From contig JAAOOA010000443.1 in NCBI GenBank assembly GCA_012861695.1, positions 210,001-274,000 on the forward strand: DNA of 64,000 nt, read 5' to 3'. The stretch is from Trematomus loennbergii (lineage: Eukaryota > Chordata > Actinopteri > Perciformes > Nototheniidae). Of the stretch, positions 11,436 through 22,468 are shown piece after piece (position 1 is the stretch's first letter; every line of letters starts with the position of its first letter). The notes beneath the pieces were generated by a model. It ran no database searches, had not been told where the DNA came from, and was given only the letters and a program-made list of their open reading frames with translations. A program made the position numbers and the translations under genes.

Positions 11436-12000
11436 ACAACGCCTCAAAGCACTTGGACTATTTACATCATCCAGGGCTCAACACCGGTAAATACACCTCT
11501 CTTTATCCGCTCTCCAAGCCTCCAAGGGCGGACTCCTGAGTTCCGTAATGTCTCCCTAACATGTACTTAGACTATTTACATCATCTAGGGAAGCACACCA
11601 GTAAATCTTCCTGTTAATAAAGTAATTAAACAATAAAAAGACAATACCATGGGGTCATTAAGATCTTTAAATTATTATTTTCCTCTCAAAGAGACTTCGT
11701 TGTAGTTAATAAAGTAATTAAACATTAGTTTGCAAGCCATACAACTAAAAGAACATCCATTTCACAAGCCATACATTTTCAAAAGAACATCCTTAGTTAA
11801 CAACAACTTCATAGGGCTTTTAAAGTTGTATGAAGTAATTAAACATTACAAATACAACATCAGGGGATCATTAACATATTTTTTAATTATTATTACCCTC
11901 TTTTCAAAAAGAGAGTCCCTTGTAGTTAGTAAAGTAATTAAACATTAGCCATACAACTTAAGAGAACATCCATAGTTAACACAAATCATATTAAAAACTA
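11436..12000. repeat. degenerate repeats of about 100-150 bp
   Basis: 'taataaagtaattaaaca' recurs at about 11610, 11707, 11830 and 11930, associated with 'gccatacaact' and 'gaacatcc'. 'ggactatttacatcat' and 'agactatttacatcat' occur at 11456 and 11567. These are diverged tandem or clustered copies of unknown origin with no coding potential. Confidence 0.55.
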
Positions 12001-12480
12001 ATCTAATTTTTTAGGTGACTTAGTGAATGAGAAATAATGGCTGATAGCAAAACCAGGAGGTGACAGGCAGGGGGAGGGGAGGGGTGGGAGGGGTGTGAGG
12101 GGAACAGTCTCACACATCCAGACTCCATTTTTCATGAAGAGCCTCAGACGGAGGGTCTGAACCCGGCACAGATACTGCATCTGTTTTCTTGACTGGCGCT
12201 CCCGACGGATGGCGGTAAGTTGTCACAGGCGTCTCGCTGATTAAACCCATATCATGCGTCTCTTTGCCATTTTCGTTTTGAAAGTTTAGGTGACTTGGTG
12301 AGTGGAAATGACTGGCTTTTTATCTAGTTTGCACGGATTTCTTTTTAGTACCTAACTCCACCCCTCACTATCTTCTGACATCACAGCAAAAGGAAGGGGG
12401 TGACAGAAGAGGTGGGAGGGGGACGGGGTGGGAGGAGGAAAGGGGTGCGAGACAGTCTCACACAACTTCAAAGAGACTAC
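12001..12480. repeat. two diverged copies of a G-rich segment
   Basis: 12010-12115 and 12285-12465 share 'ttaggtgactt.gtga', a G-rich run (gggaggggtgggagggg-like) and 'acagtctcacaca'. The G-runs could form quadruplexes on the plus strand. No gene is seen. Confidence 0.55.
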
Positions 12481-12515
12481 CTTAAAACTAGTTACAAACA
12501 CTGATCAAAGGGCAT

Positions 12516-13060
12516 ACATCATAGGGCTAATTAGATTGACATCAAAGGCTTATAACACCCGGTGTGATATCACACCGACATGTTACAACACCTCACCCCC
12601 TTACATCAAAGGACTGACATCAAAGGGCTAATTAGATTGACATCAAAGGCTTATAACACGTCGGTGTGATATCACACCTACATGTTTCAACACCTCACCC
12701 CCTTACATCAAAGCACAGACATCAAAGGGTAATTAGATTAGACAACAAAGGGCAGACATCAAAGGCTAATTAGATTAGACAACAAAGGATCTACTACAAG
12801 GGGGAATATCACACCTACATGTTCAACACCTCACCCCTCACATCAAAGGATAGACATCAAAGGGCTAATTATATTAGACAACAAAGGGCAGACATCAAAG
12901 GCTAATTAGATTAGACAACAAAGGATCTACTACAAGGGGGAATATCACACCTACATGTTACAACACCTCACCCCTCACATCAAAGGATATCACACCTATC
13001 TGTGATATCACACCTACACGCGATAACACATCGAACAAAGGGCTCATTAGGATATCAAAG
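12516..13060. repeat. tandem repeat of about 100-120 bp with palindromic core
   Basis: Four to five imperfect units contain 'acatcaaagggctaattaga', 'acatgtt.caacacctcaccc' and 'cttacatcaaagg'. Two units carry the perfect 16-bp palindrome ggtgtgatatcacacc (near 12560 and 12668). Later units keep half of it and add a 'caaaggatctactacaaggg' segment. Confidence 0.75.
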
Positions 13061-13094
13061 GGGGTCATTAGCATAATTAGTGGGGATGCCCTAT

Positions 13095-13433
13095 TTGTTC
13101 CTCCTTGTGGTCATGTTGTTGTTTGCTTCTTCTTTTAGGCCTTTGGCATCTATTATCTGTTCTTTTTTTGCATCTATTTGCAGTTGATAAACCTATTTTT
13201 TTAGGTGTTTTTTCATCTTTTCTTCAGTAATTCTGATTCTCAGATGTTTTTATTTTCAAGCATTTCTTTGTGGTTGTTTACATGTATTAGTCTTTTGGCG
13301 TCTCGTAGTTGTTTTGCTTCTGTTTTAGTTGCTTTAACTTTCCTTGTGTTTAATGTCTGTATTTAATAGATTTGCATCTTTTAAGGTGATTTTGGTTTGT
13401 TTTTGTCATTTTGCGTCTCCTTGTAGTTGTTTT
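13095..13433. repeat. degenerate 'tttgcatctc...gtagttgtttt' repeat, left part
   Basis: Short irregular units containing 'tttgcgtctc', 'gtagttgtttt' and 'tctttttgcatc'. The same pattern resumes at 15300-15730, so the LINE at 13434-15305 was inserted inside it. On the opposite strand the units read 'gacacaaaa.gac.acaaa', as at 43080-43500 and 50150-50430. Confidence 0.6.
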
Positions 13434-15305
13434 CAAGGTCAAGGTTCTTTATTGTCAATCTGACATAGCTACAGAGTAATTATGTAGTTGAAAATCTTAT
13501 GTCACAGGCTTCTCCAACAATGCAACATAATAACATAATAACAATAAGAGCAAGAGCAATACAAAAGAAAATAGTTATAAAAAAAGTGATGATGTGGAAT
13601 AGTGCAGTACGAGTCTATATACAAGTTATTGGAATGATATATATATAGATTAGATACATACTACTGAGTAGCAGATGAATGTTTGAAGTTGTTTCAACAG
13701 TTCAATTTTTTAACAGTCTCACTGCCCGCGGGAAGAAACTGTCTCCGAATCTTCTTGTCCTTGCCAGGATGCTGCGGTAACGTCTGCCAGACGGCAACAG
13801 AAAGAACAGTTTGTGGCTGGGGTGATGGGGGTCTTTGATAATCCGTAGTGATTTCTTCCTGAGCCGCTGGGAGTAAAGGTCCTCCATGGATGGCAGCTCC
13901 GTCCTGGTGATGTGCTGTGCAGTTTTCACCACCCTCTGTAAAGCCTTACGATCGAGGTCGGTGCAGCTGCCGTACCAGGCCGTCATGCTGCCAGTCAGGA
14001 TACTCTCTATCGTGCACCTGTAGAAGTTGCAGAGTATCCTGGAATCCATTTTGAACCTCCTCAACCTGCGGAGGAAGAAGAGCCGCTGTCGAGCTTTCTT
14101 GGTGATGGTGGTGGTGTGAAGAGACCATGTCAGGTCCTCAGTGATGTGGACCCCAAGGAACCTGAAGCTTTTGACTCTCTCCACCGTAGTCCCATTGATG
14201 GCGATGGGGGCGTGTCCCTCTCCCTGCTGCTTCCTGTAATCCACAATCAGCTCCTTTGTTTTGCTGATGTTGAGATGGAGGTTGTTATCCTGGCACCAAG
14301 ATGTCAGGTTTTCGACCTCCTCTCTGTACGCCGTCTCGTCATCGTCTGTGATCTGGCCGATGACGGTCGTGTCATCAGCAAACTTCACGATGGTGTTGGA
14401 GCTGTGTGTGGCCACGCAGTCGTGGTGAACAGGGAGTAGAGGAGCTGAGCACGCAGCCTTGAGGGGCACCGGTGTTGAGAATCAGGGTGGAGGATGTGAT
14501 GTTTCCCACCCGCACTGCCTGGGGTCTGCCCGTCAGGAAGTTCAGGATCCAGTCACAGAGGGCGCTGTTGAGCCCGAGGTCTCTGAGCTTGATGGCCAGC
14601 TTGGAGGGCACAATGGTATTGAATGCTGAACTGTAGTCAATGAACAGCATTCTCACATATGTGTTCCTGTTCTTCGGGTCCAGGTGTGAGAGGGCAGTGT
14701 GGAGGGTGAGGGCTATGGCGTCGTCTGTGGACCTGTTTGCTCTGTAGGCAAACTGCAGGGGGTCCAGAGATTCAGGGAGGGAGGAGGTGATGAATGATTT
14801 GACTAACCGCTCAAAGCACTTCATTATGATGGAGGTGAGTGCTACTGGGCGGTAGTCGTTGGGGCAGGTGATGATTGTCTTTTTCGGGACAGGAACGATA
14901 GTGGAGTGTTTGAAGCATGTGGGGACTACAGACTGCAGCAGGGACCTGTTGCCTTGTGTGGGTTAACCCTTTTAAAGGATTTGCACATCTGCCCTGTTTA
15001 AAACAAAAGGGCAGGGCTCTAGCTCCTGGTCCCTCTGTACCTCCACAGCCTGGCTGCTCTCAAAGTGTGCAAAAAAACTGTTCAGCTCATCTGGGAGAGA
15101 TGCGCATGCAGACACTCCCGCAGCACCCCCCGCTGCTCCTTTGTTGTCTGTCATTGTTCTTAGTCCCGCCCACATGTTCCTGGTGTTACAGCCTTTGAAG
15201 TCAGATTCCACCTTCTCTTTGTACTGTCTCTTTGCATTGTTAATTGCTCTCCGGAGATCATACCTAGACTTCCTGTACTCCTCCAAATCTCCAGCTCTGC
15301 TTTTG
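13434..15305 (-). mobile_element. LINE (L2/Rex/CR1 group), 5' truncated, minus strand
   Basis: On the minus strand, three coding pieces follow in order. A linker begins MEEYRKSRYDLRRAINNAKR (15286-14972). An RT finger/palm part has [23 protein letters not shown] and [10 protein letters not shown] (14824-14375). The rest of RT and the C-terminal region has [10 protein letters not shown] and SFRFLGVHITEDLTWS (14469-13702). FADD is the catalytic palm motif. The ORF is broken by one frame change near 14420. The 3' tail (13434-13690) contains 'ggcttctccaacaatgcaac' on the plus strand, the reverse complement of the tail words seen in the isolated fragments. The endonuclease domain is missing. Confidence 0.9.
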
Positions 15306-15735
15306 TGCCTGTTTTATTTGCCTAATGTTTTGCTCTGGTCTTTTTGCATCTTTGTAGGATGGTTTTACATTCATTTGTACGTGTGTTTGTTTCTCTTTTG
15401 GTCATGTTGTTGTTTGCGTCTCCTTTTAGTCCTTTTGCATCTATTTCTCTTTATGCATCAACTTTGTCTTGTTGGGTCTCATTGTAGTTGTTGCTAATTT
15501 TATTTTTCATTGTGTTCGTTTAAAATCTGTTTTTCGTCAGTTTGCATCTTAGTATTGAGGTTCTCTGTTTATTTCAGTTATTTGGGATTTTGGTAGTCGT
15601 GTGAGGTCTCTCTTTGAGTCGTTTGAAGTCGATATTTAAATAGTTTTACACCTCATGTTGTTGTTGGTTTTTTGTGTGTCTCCTTGTTGTTTTGCATTGA
15701 TTGTATTTGTGTATGTTTTTTGTAGAGTTTCTGCA
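15306..15735. repeat. degenerate 'tttgcatct' repeat, right part
   Basis: Continues the pattern seen at 13095-13433, with 'ggtcatgttgttgtttgcgt' and 'tttgcatctatttctcttt'. The open frame here is compositional. Confidence 0.55.
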
Positions 15736-16433
15736 TCCAGTTTTCTTGAGTGTGTAGGAGAGAATTAGAACTGAGGGATTTGAGCCTCTGCAGACCGTTG
15801 ACATGCACTGAAATCTACAGAACTCACTACAGGAGAGCACAATAGGGCCTCTTTAACCTCTGTGTTCTTTCTGCTGACGTGTCGGCACAGGTGAGAATAC
15901 TTGAGCAGATTGTTCACATTTCTCTGGAGTTTCCGCAGCCCCCGGTTTCTCCTCAGCTTTATGGATTATTTGGGTAAATGCTGACGATGGTTTGCATGCG
16001 GCCTGACTTCTCTCCTGATGAGGGTCTGAAGCCTGCAGGGGGTCTGAAACACGCTTCATGAGGAAATCCTGGCTCAGTTTGCTGCGTTTCAAACCTTGGA
16101 GAGAGGGAGGGAGGAGGGGGGAGGTCCAGAGGGAGGGGGGGTGCAGCGACGGCCCTGTCACCCCCCAGGTCCAGAGCTTCGTCTTGATGGCTGCAGTAGG
16201 TTAGCTTCAGCAGACCTGAGGCGACGGTTTAGTTTGGTTTCAGAAAGTTGTTTTGCCTCCATGTGTTGATGTCAGTGAGGCAGTTGGTGAGCTGGGAGTG
16301 GGTGTTGCAGAAATAGTTTTTGTAGAGAGGTAGAGTTGTAGAGTTGGGTGTCGTCAGTGTAACAGTGGAACCTTATACCTGGTGTACATTATATTATATA
16401 ATATTAAAGACAGTTAATATGACATATTATTCC
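15736..16433. other. non-coding stretch with a dispersed fragment
   Basis: 15770-15850 (including tgagcctctgcagaccgttg) has a diverged relative at 50795-50845, so it is a dispersed repeat end. The rest includes a G-rich part near 16095-16145. No exon was accepted. Confidence 0.4.
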
Positions 16434-17526
16434 TTTAAAGGTCCCCTGTCATGCAGAATGCACTCTCTGATGTCTTCTCTACATCACCATGTGTCAGGAG
16501 ACTCACAAAGTGTCAGAAAATAAAACTCTCTCTCTTTTCCTCCGTACCCACATCTCTAAAAACGGGGGAACAACGGAGCTGATCCAGATTTGCTGCGTCA
16601 TGACCACATTACTAAATGTGGGCGGGCTTTACACCCCGGGCCAATCAGAAACGTTGCTGTCAGAAACAATGAGACGTGTTCTGGAAGTAATATGGTCTGT
16701 GTTTACATTAGCATGCTAACACTCAGAGCTAACGTACTGGAGAGAGCATGTGTGAAGAAGCAGGAAATCAAAAGGAACTCACCTTGTGGTAAACCTGAGA
16801 GAGAGAAAGAGTTTGAGCTCCATACTGTTTCAGAGAGAATCCTTGATGGGTTTGGAACTGATCTGCACTTTTCCTTGTACATGTGATTTTTTGGTATTGT
16901 TGTTTTTTTGTTTGTTTTTTTAACTGACAGTTAACGGAAAGAAACAAAAAAAACAAAAAAAACAATCAGAACAGTATCGTAGGATAATAAGAGAAACACA
17001 AAAATAGTTATTTCCCACTTGTCAAGTGGGAAATAAGTATTTTTGTGTTTCTCTTATTATCTTACGATACTGTTCTGATTGGCTGTGAATAAGAAATATG
17101 AAGGACAGACCATCTATTTCTATTATTTTTAGAAAGGCGCAGGTCATATCAGATTACTTTCTTCTCCCTGCTCCTTTTCGGTCCATGGTGTATTTACAGA
17201 GACATGTTTTGTTAACAATTATTATACATTAAGATTTGCATCCATGAACGAACAAATACAAATGAAATGAAATATGGAGTTTAATCACGGCAGCGTTTAG
17301 CTGAGTTTCTGTTGCTAGAATTCTCCTGATCAGATGCTCGACATAAGCTCCGCCCCTCTTTTCTTTTTTTAAACCAGAGTCATCTCTTTAGTAACAGAGG
17401 AGGGATGAGGCTAGAATGATCTGTTTGGTATTGGAGCAAAACACATCATAGACATGTTTTTCATATATTTGTATGTATCTGAGACCCTTAATATATGCCT
17501 AAACAGCACGATAGGAGATCTTTAAA
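16434..17526. mobile_element. MITE-like TIR element of about 1.1 kb
   Basis: The left end is tttaaaggtcccctgtcatg. The reverse complement of the right end is tttaaagatctcctatcgtg. These match at 17 of 21 positions with only transition differences. The interior has no transposase and contains the hairpin at 16963-17081. Fish genomes hold many elements with 'tttaaaggtccc' ends; no superfamily is assigned. Confidence 0.7.
16963..17081. repeat. 119-bp near-perfect palindrome (hairpin)
   Basis: Arms of 59 nt surround a single central T at 17022, with two mismatches seen by eye. The stem contains 'acagtatcgta', 'ataagagaaacacaaaaata' and 'tttcccacttg'. It lies inside the TIR element at 16434-17526. 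Confidence 0.95.
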
Positions 17527-18722
17527 CCAGATGTATTTATTATAATTTGTGTGTTTATGTTTTAGGAGCCCTCTAAAATGAGATGCTCCATCTCAAGGGG
17601 CTACCCTTCAATACATTCTCAGATCTAAAGTGAGGGAACGTTTACACTGCAGGGTCAGACACACTATTGGAGGTTAACATTATGTTCTGCTCATTTTAAT
17701 GACTCTGCAATCAGTCTAATCATGTTCTTCTTTAGTGATTACATGGAGATTTAGTGATTCTCTGAAATCTAACTTGGAGAGGTAACATATAAAGTAACAT
17801 GGAAATACTCAAGTAAGTACAAGTACCTCTAAACTGAACTTCAGTATTTAGGTAAATGTTTTAGAGGCTTTGAAACGAGTAACGACATGACTCCCAATAT
17901 TAATTGAAATGCTTTTATGGATTTAGAAAATGTTTTTATTGATTTAAAAATTGTTGTATGTATTGATTTAAATTGACATGCATCCGCTAAGAAAAATAGT
18001 CCGTTGTTACCGTTTTTTAAACAGTCTGAATGCTGTGTGTTTACACACCTAATGGCCCATCAGCCACAGCTCTCTCCCCCCCCCTGATCTTTCTTCTTCA
18101 GCAGTTAAGTTAACTGTAGGTTACTCTTAGTGACAAGCTTACAGTTAGTGAAGTAACACTTTTTTTGTGTGAGTCACGACCTGGCTGTTTCATTCAAACA
18201 TAACGCTCCAAATGCTACTGTTTCCACTCGGACTTCAATACAGCTACACCATTGTTTGGTTTCCATGGTAGCGCGTCTCTTTAGTAGCACGCACTCCTTT
18301 CCTGTAAATTACAGGTCCAGCCAGGCAAAACAGTGCACTTCTCTTTCCCGCACTACTGTGACAGACCATGGGGCTGGGTCAGCCACTAACATATTCATAT
18401 TGCTCTTCTCAAAAAGAGAAATATGAACGTTTTTAACTGAAATGATCAAATAAAGTCAAAAGTCACAGTGTTTACAAACATTGACCATACCGTTCACCAG
18501 CCCCCACCCCCTGCCTACTGTAGGCCTATGTTGAGTATACTCTTTGTTTAAAACTAATTGGCCATTGGAATGTGTGTTCCCAACCCCCCCCCCCCCTGTG
18601 ATATCTCTTCTCCAGCAGTCTGTAGGTTTGTGTTCGCATATTTATGCTGTTGCAGTTCCTAAATGACACGTTTACACCTTAAAACGATGTTAAAACGAAA
18701 AGTAAACATTCAGGGTTTTTAT
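17527..18722. other. no gene seen; diverged duplicate segments
   Basis: 18075-18130 and 18580-18640 share a C-run followed by a 'tgat.tct.ttct.cagcagt' pattern and may be remnants of one element. No exon or intact TIR pair was recognised. Confidence 0.35.
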
Positions 18723-19448
18723 CAGAGGTGGGAGTAAGTCCTACATGTGCAAGTCATGAGCAAGTCTCAAGTCTTGACCTACAAGTATCAAGCAAGTCCC
18801 AAGTCACTGTGGTGAGAGTCAAGCAAGTCAAGTCAAGTCAAGTCAAGTCATACGAAATTCTGATGAATAAGCCAGTTTCCGCATTTAAATCAGTGGTTAT
18901 GAAAATGGATTTAACCCACACTATGATCTTCATTACATACACAGTTAATCATTTGAAATCTAATTTAGACCGATGACAATCATATTAGATTCATATTAAC
19001 CCTAGAACTGCAGACAATATAGCTAGGACTCAGTCAAAAAGTCTGTTCAAAAAGGCAGAATTCCAGGTAAGAAAATCGTATATGGCATTTGCCATTACAC
19101 ATATTTAATTTAAATGTCTGTTAACACTAGAGCCGCCAACAGCGTCAGCACCTACATAGATATCATTTTCAAATCATTGAATTTGTTCCTCTTCATAATT
19201 TCCTTATAAACTAAGTAGGACGATTTAAAACTCACTTAATTGGGTTCATTTAGAAATTGCTTCAGTTTATCATCATAACAGATCAAAAAGTTCAGATTCA
19301 TTTTACAATAAATCAAGGAATGATGCACTTCTACAAATAAAACAACATCATTAAAACATTTAAACAAACTACTAAAAGTAGATGAACTACATTATTCAAC
19401 AGTTTACAGTAACTTCTGATAACACAGGGGAAATAAACGAGGCATCTC

Positions 19449-19455
<7 letters not shown>

Positions 19456-19516
<61 letters not shown>
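19456..19516. repeat. (TC)n microsatellite inside the hAT-like element
   Basis: About 30 TC dinucleotides. The related fragment at 28440-28545 has only a short TC run at the same point, so the array probably grew in this copy. Confidence 0.9.
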
Positions 19517-19520
<4 letters not shown>

Positions 19521-19674
19521 CCTGACAGCCCGTCAGTATCAGGGTTAGTACAAATGAATCCCTTGGCGGTTCTAGTGTTCATTTACCGTTTTGTCTTCTC
19601 TTTGCTTAATCGATTTGAAACCAAGTCTAACGTAGCTTAAACTTAACGTTAGCTTTCTCGCTAACACAACACAT

Positions 19675-19869
19675 TCACGCACCTTTCTCTGTGGGTTTTT
19701 TTGTACTGCGAATGAAGTTGGATGTTGTGGTGGTCGTGTCACTGATCTTTATGCTGCAGACCCTGCATACCGCTGTTCTCTGCTTATTAGCGTCATCGAC
19801 AACATAATCCTTGAATCCAAACTTCACTATTTTTGGAGTAACGCTAGCCGCTGCCATGTTAACTGACAC
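19675..19869 (-). pseudogene. BED-type zinc-finger remnant of a hAT transposase
   Basis: A 64-codon minus-strand frame contains FKDYVVDDANKQRTAVCRVC and then KISD...TSNFIRSTKKP. The CxxC followed by TSN(F/L) is the start of a BED finger, the N-terminal DNA-binding domain of hAT transposases. The expected paired His residues and the catalytic DDE domain are absent, so this is a first-exon remnant. Confidence 0.6.
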
Positions 19870-20166
19870 TCCTGCCGTCTAGTGGGTTGCCAGGTTTGCG
19901 CGCATGGCGCTATAATCATCCAATCACGTTTTTCGAAAAAACTAAACGTAATATCTCACTACAAAACAAACGCAAATATTTCATTTTAAACAGTCAAGTC
20001 CTTTCAAGTCATCTGTCTCAAGCTTAAGTCAAGTCTCAAGTCATGAATACCAAGTCAAAGTCAAGTCAAGTCTTTTATCAATGTTAGTCAAGCAAGTCTC
20101 AAGTCAAAAAATATGCGACTCGAGTCTGACTCGAGTCAAGTCATGTGACTCGAGTCCCCACCTCTG

Positions 20167-20892
20167 TTTTATTAATGGTAATTTTCAGACTGTGAGTTGT
20201 TTAGTGGTAGCTCATATAGTCTTGATTCTTGTGGTTAAACTTTTCGCTCCGTATTTGATGTTAGTGGTGTCGAAATTCATTCGTCACTTCTTTTCAGTTT
20301 TTGTTTTTTTAATCTTTTTGTTTTGTTATTATTGTTACGTCCTATCTGTATACACGTGCTTTAAAATGTATTGTTTAATTCTACATATTTGTCATATAAT
20401 AATCAAAATATATGTTTACATAGTCTTGTCAGCATATTTTTGCCACGTTATGCACCCCTTGCTATCTTACATAATAGAAGTGTCACATTCATGAAACTTG
20501 CTCCATTCATTGGTACTAGTCCTACAACTATACCCTAAAAAATGCTTGAGGGTGGATTAATACAAACATCTTTTTGGGTGGGGTGCATTTTATGACAGGC
20601 CTGGTTATCACAATATGCCCCCCCTTGCTATCTTACAAAATAAAAGTGTCACAGATTGATGCATTTAACTTCAATATAAAGAAAATATCTTCTGTTGTAA
20701 CAACAATAACATTATAAATAGTAACATAGCTGAACATGGTATTGCACATTTAGCTTTCAGTGTTACTGACCTGAGATGTTTTCATTACATGAATTAAGGT
20801 GACTGAGGCTTTTAACATAGACTTTTCAGTGTCCCACATTTTGCACAGAACTGTCCCACAGGAAATGCAGATTGTCTGAGACAACTTGGCAC
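20167..20892. other. AT-rich non-coding stretch
   Basis: 'cccttgctatcttaca' followed by 'ata.aagtgtcaca' occurs twice (about 20457-20490 and 20621-20655), the only structure seen. No gene is supported. Confidence 0.35.
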
Positions 20893-20956
20893 TGATACCC
20901 CATTCACACCAACGGTGTTTCGGGCCGGTTCGGTGCTGGAGCTTGAAAAGCACCGG

Positions 20957-22332
20957 TGTCATGGAACACAAATAGGAATGTATTAGCAGTTAGAAGGCAG
21001 CTTTTATTTTGAAATGTACTTGAAAGAGATGGCATTTCCTTTGTGGCTATGACCACTTCCTTAAGTTCCAGGAAGTCCTTTTACACATGGACACTAATGC
21101 AATAAGCATGTAATTAGTGATGGGAATTATGGCTCTTTGAAGGGAGCCGGATCTTATGGCTCCGTTCCTTTCAAAGAGCCGTTCAAAAGAGCCGTTTTTT
21201 AAGGTTTCTAGGTTTATCTGCAAAATAATCACCAGGATAATGATTGACTGTATTGCCAGACCTAATGTCAATAATCTGCATTGTAAACATGACACAAGGT
21301 GGCGCCATATGCATGTCATCATGTCAGTGAATGTACTTTGAATTTACCCTCTGTATGTGTTAAGTAAATAAAGTTGCCTTGCCTTGAATGAAATTCATGC
21401 AACTCTTAATATTAGATACTGTGTTTTTAAGTGGCGATGGAGATTATTTGTTGACCCTGCTTTAAAGGATATTTTGCCTTTACAAATGGTGCGCTTTATC
21501 ACTGCCTGGGTTTTGGTTGAAGTGCATCCAAATGCTGCTGCTGTTTTCGCGTTTGGCTCATTTTCCATCCGAAAAACACGTCGTCTACCTGTCCTGTACC
21601 ACTTGTTATGACTTCTCTCTCTCGCGTATTCCGTTAAGACTCACCCCATCTCACTCCTCGTGCTGAAACCTACCAATCAGAGTAGGGGCGGTCTTCACAG
21701 AATACGTTTGGGGAACAAAATCAAGCTTTTTAAAAGGCGAGTGGATTTTGGCAGTGAGTGCGGACCAACGATTGAACGATAACAAGACGGCTCTCACCAA
21801 GTAGGACTCGGTTCCCTCGTTCGTACCAAAGAGCCGTTCAAAAGAATCGGCTCGTTCGCGACCGACACATCACTACATGTAATGGGAGCACTCACTGCAG
21901 AATCCCCATCCATCCTTCGTTCTAAGCCCAAAACGTGGCATTATCAGTAAGTCAAGTTACTAATTATTATCTTAGCTACAAGTGTTTGATATTATTTGTG
22001 GTAATATAATTTTGTAGTAAGGATAATTATTATTTGTGTAAGAACTTGTTGCTGTGTTATAGTGTGTTACGCAATGCTGTGTAATGTTGAATTGCATATT
22101 TACCTGCAATAACCTGTTCTTGCAAAAAGTACATTTATTCTGTAAATGTTAAGAACATATCATTGTTTTATGTGTACTTATGGAGAAATGTATTTTGTTT
22201 CAGTTTCACACTTCTTATCATTAAAATCCCTGCCAAATACAACACCTGCCTGTTCCTTGGAGGAATGATGCTGAGGAGAGTTTAGCTGGCTGTTAAGTTT
22301 CAATATCCATACATTGAAATGAGAACAGTACA
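20957..22332 (+). repeat. 5' LTR of the BEL/Pao element (interrupted)
   Basis: Without the hAT insertion (21115-21875) and one copy of its 8-bp duplication, it is 607 bp. It differs from the 3' LTR by a single base indel that I could see (acttgaaag versus actttgaaag). Confidence 0.93.
21115..21875. mobile_element. hAT-type MITE inside the 5' LTR
   Basis: Starts tagtgatggg and ends catcacta. It is flanked by a perfect 8-bp duplication catgtaat (21107-21114 and 21876-21883), diagnostic of hAT. Subterminal regions repeat 'ggctctttga', 'gagccgttcaaaaga' and 'cggctc'. The 3' LTR holds the empty site. It has no transposase. Confidence 0.92.
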
Positions 22333-22468
22333 GTGAAATGATACCTACATTACAGAAGAACTGGATATAGATGTGGATTTATGTGAGTATGATGCTCTGC
22401 TTGCTGCATATCCAAAGTCATACAGCCAGACACATACTGCTTACAACAAGTTATTGTAATTCAACATC

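Larger units (their letters stand above)
18723..20166. mobile_element. hAT-like element, internally decayed
   Basis: Ends are cagaggtggg (18723) and cccacctctg (20157-20166). Both subterminal regions are packed with 'aagtcaagtc' and 'gactcgagtc' words, typical of hAT subterminal repeats. A minus-strand BED zinc-finger remnant (19675-19869) supports hAT ancestry. The flanks ttttatca and ttttatta suggest an 8-bp duplication with one mismatch, but the exact boundary is ambiguous. Confidence 0.8.

Noticed and set aside
15853..16161. 102-codon minus-strand frame as a gene
   Set aside because: No splice context, homology or biased codon use; it lies between dispersed repeats.
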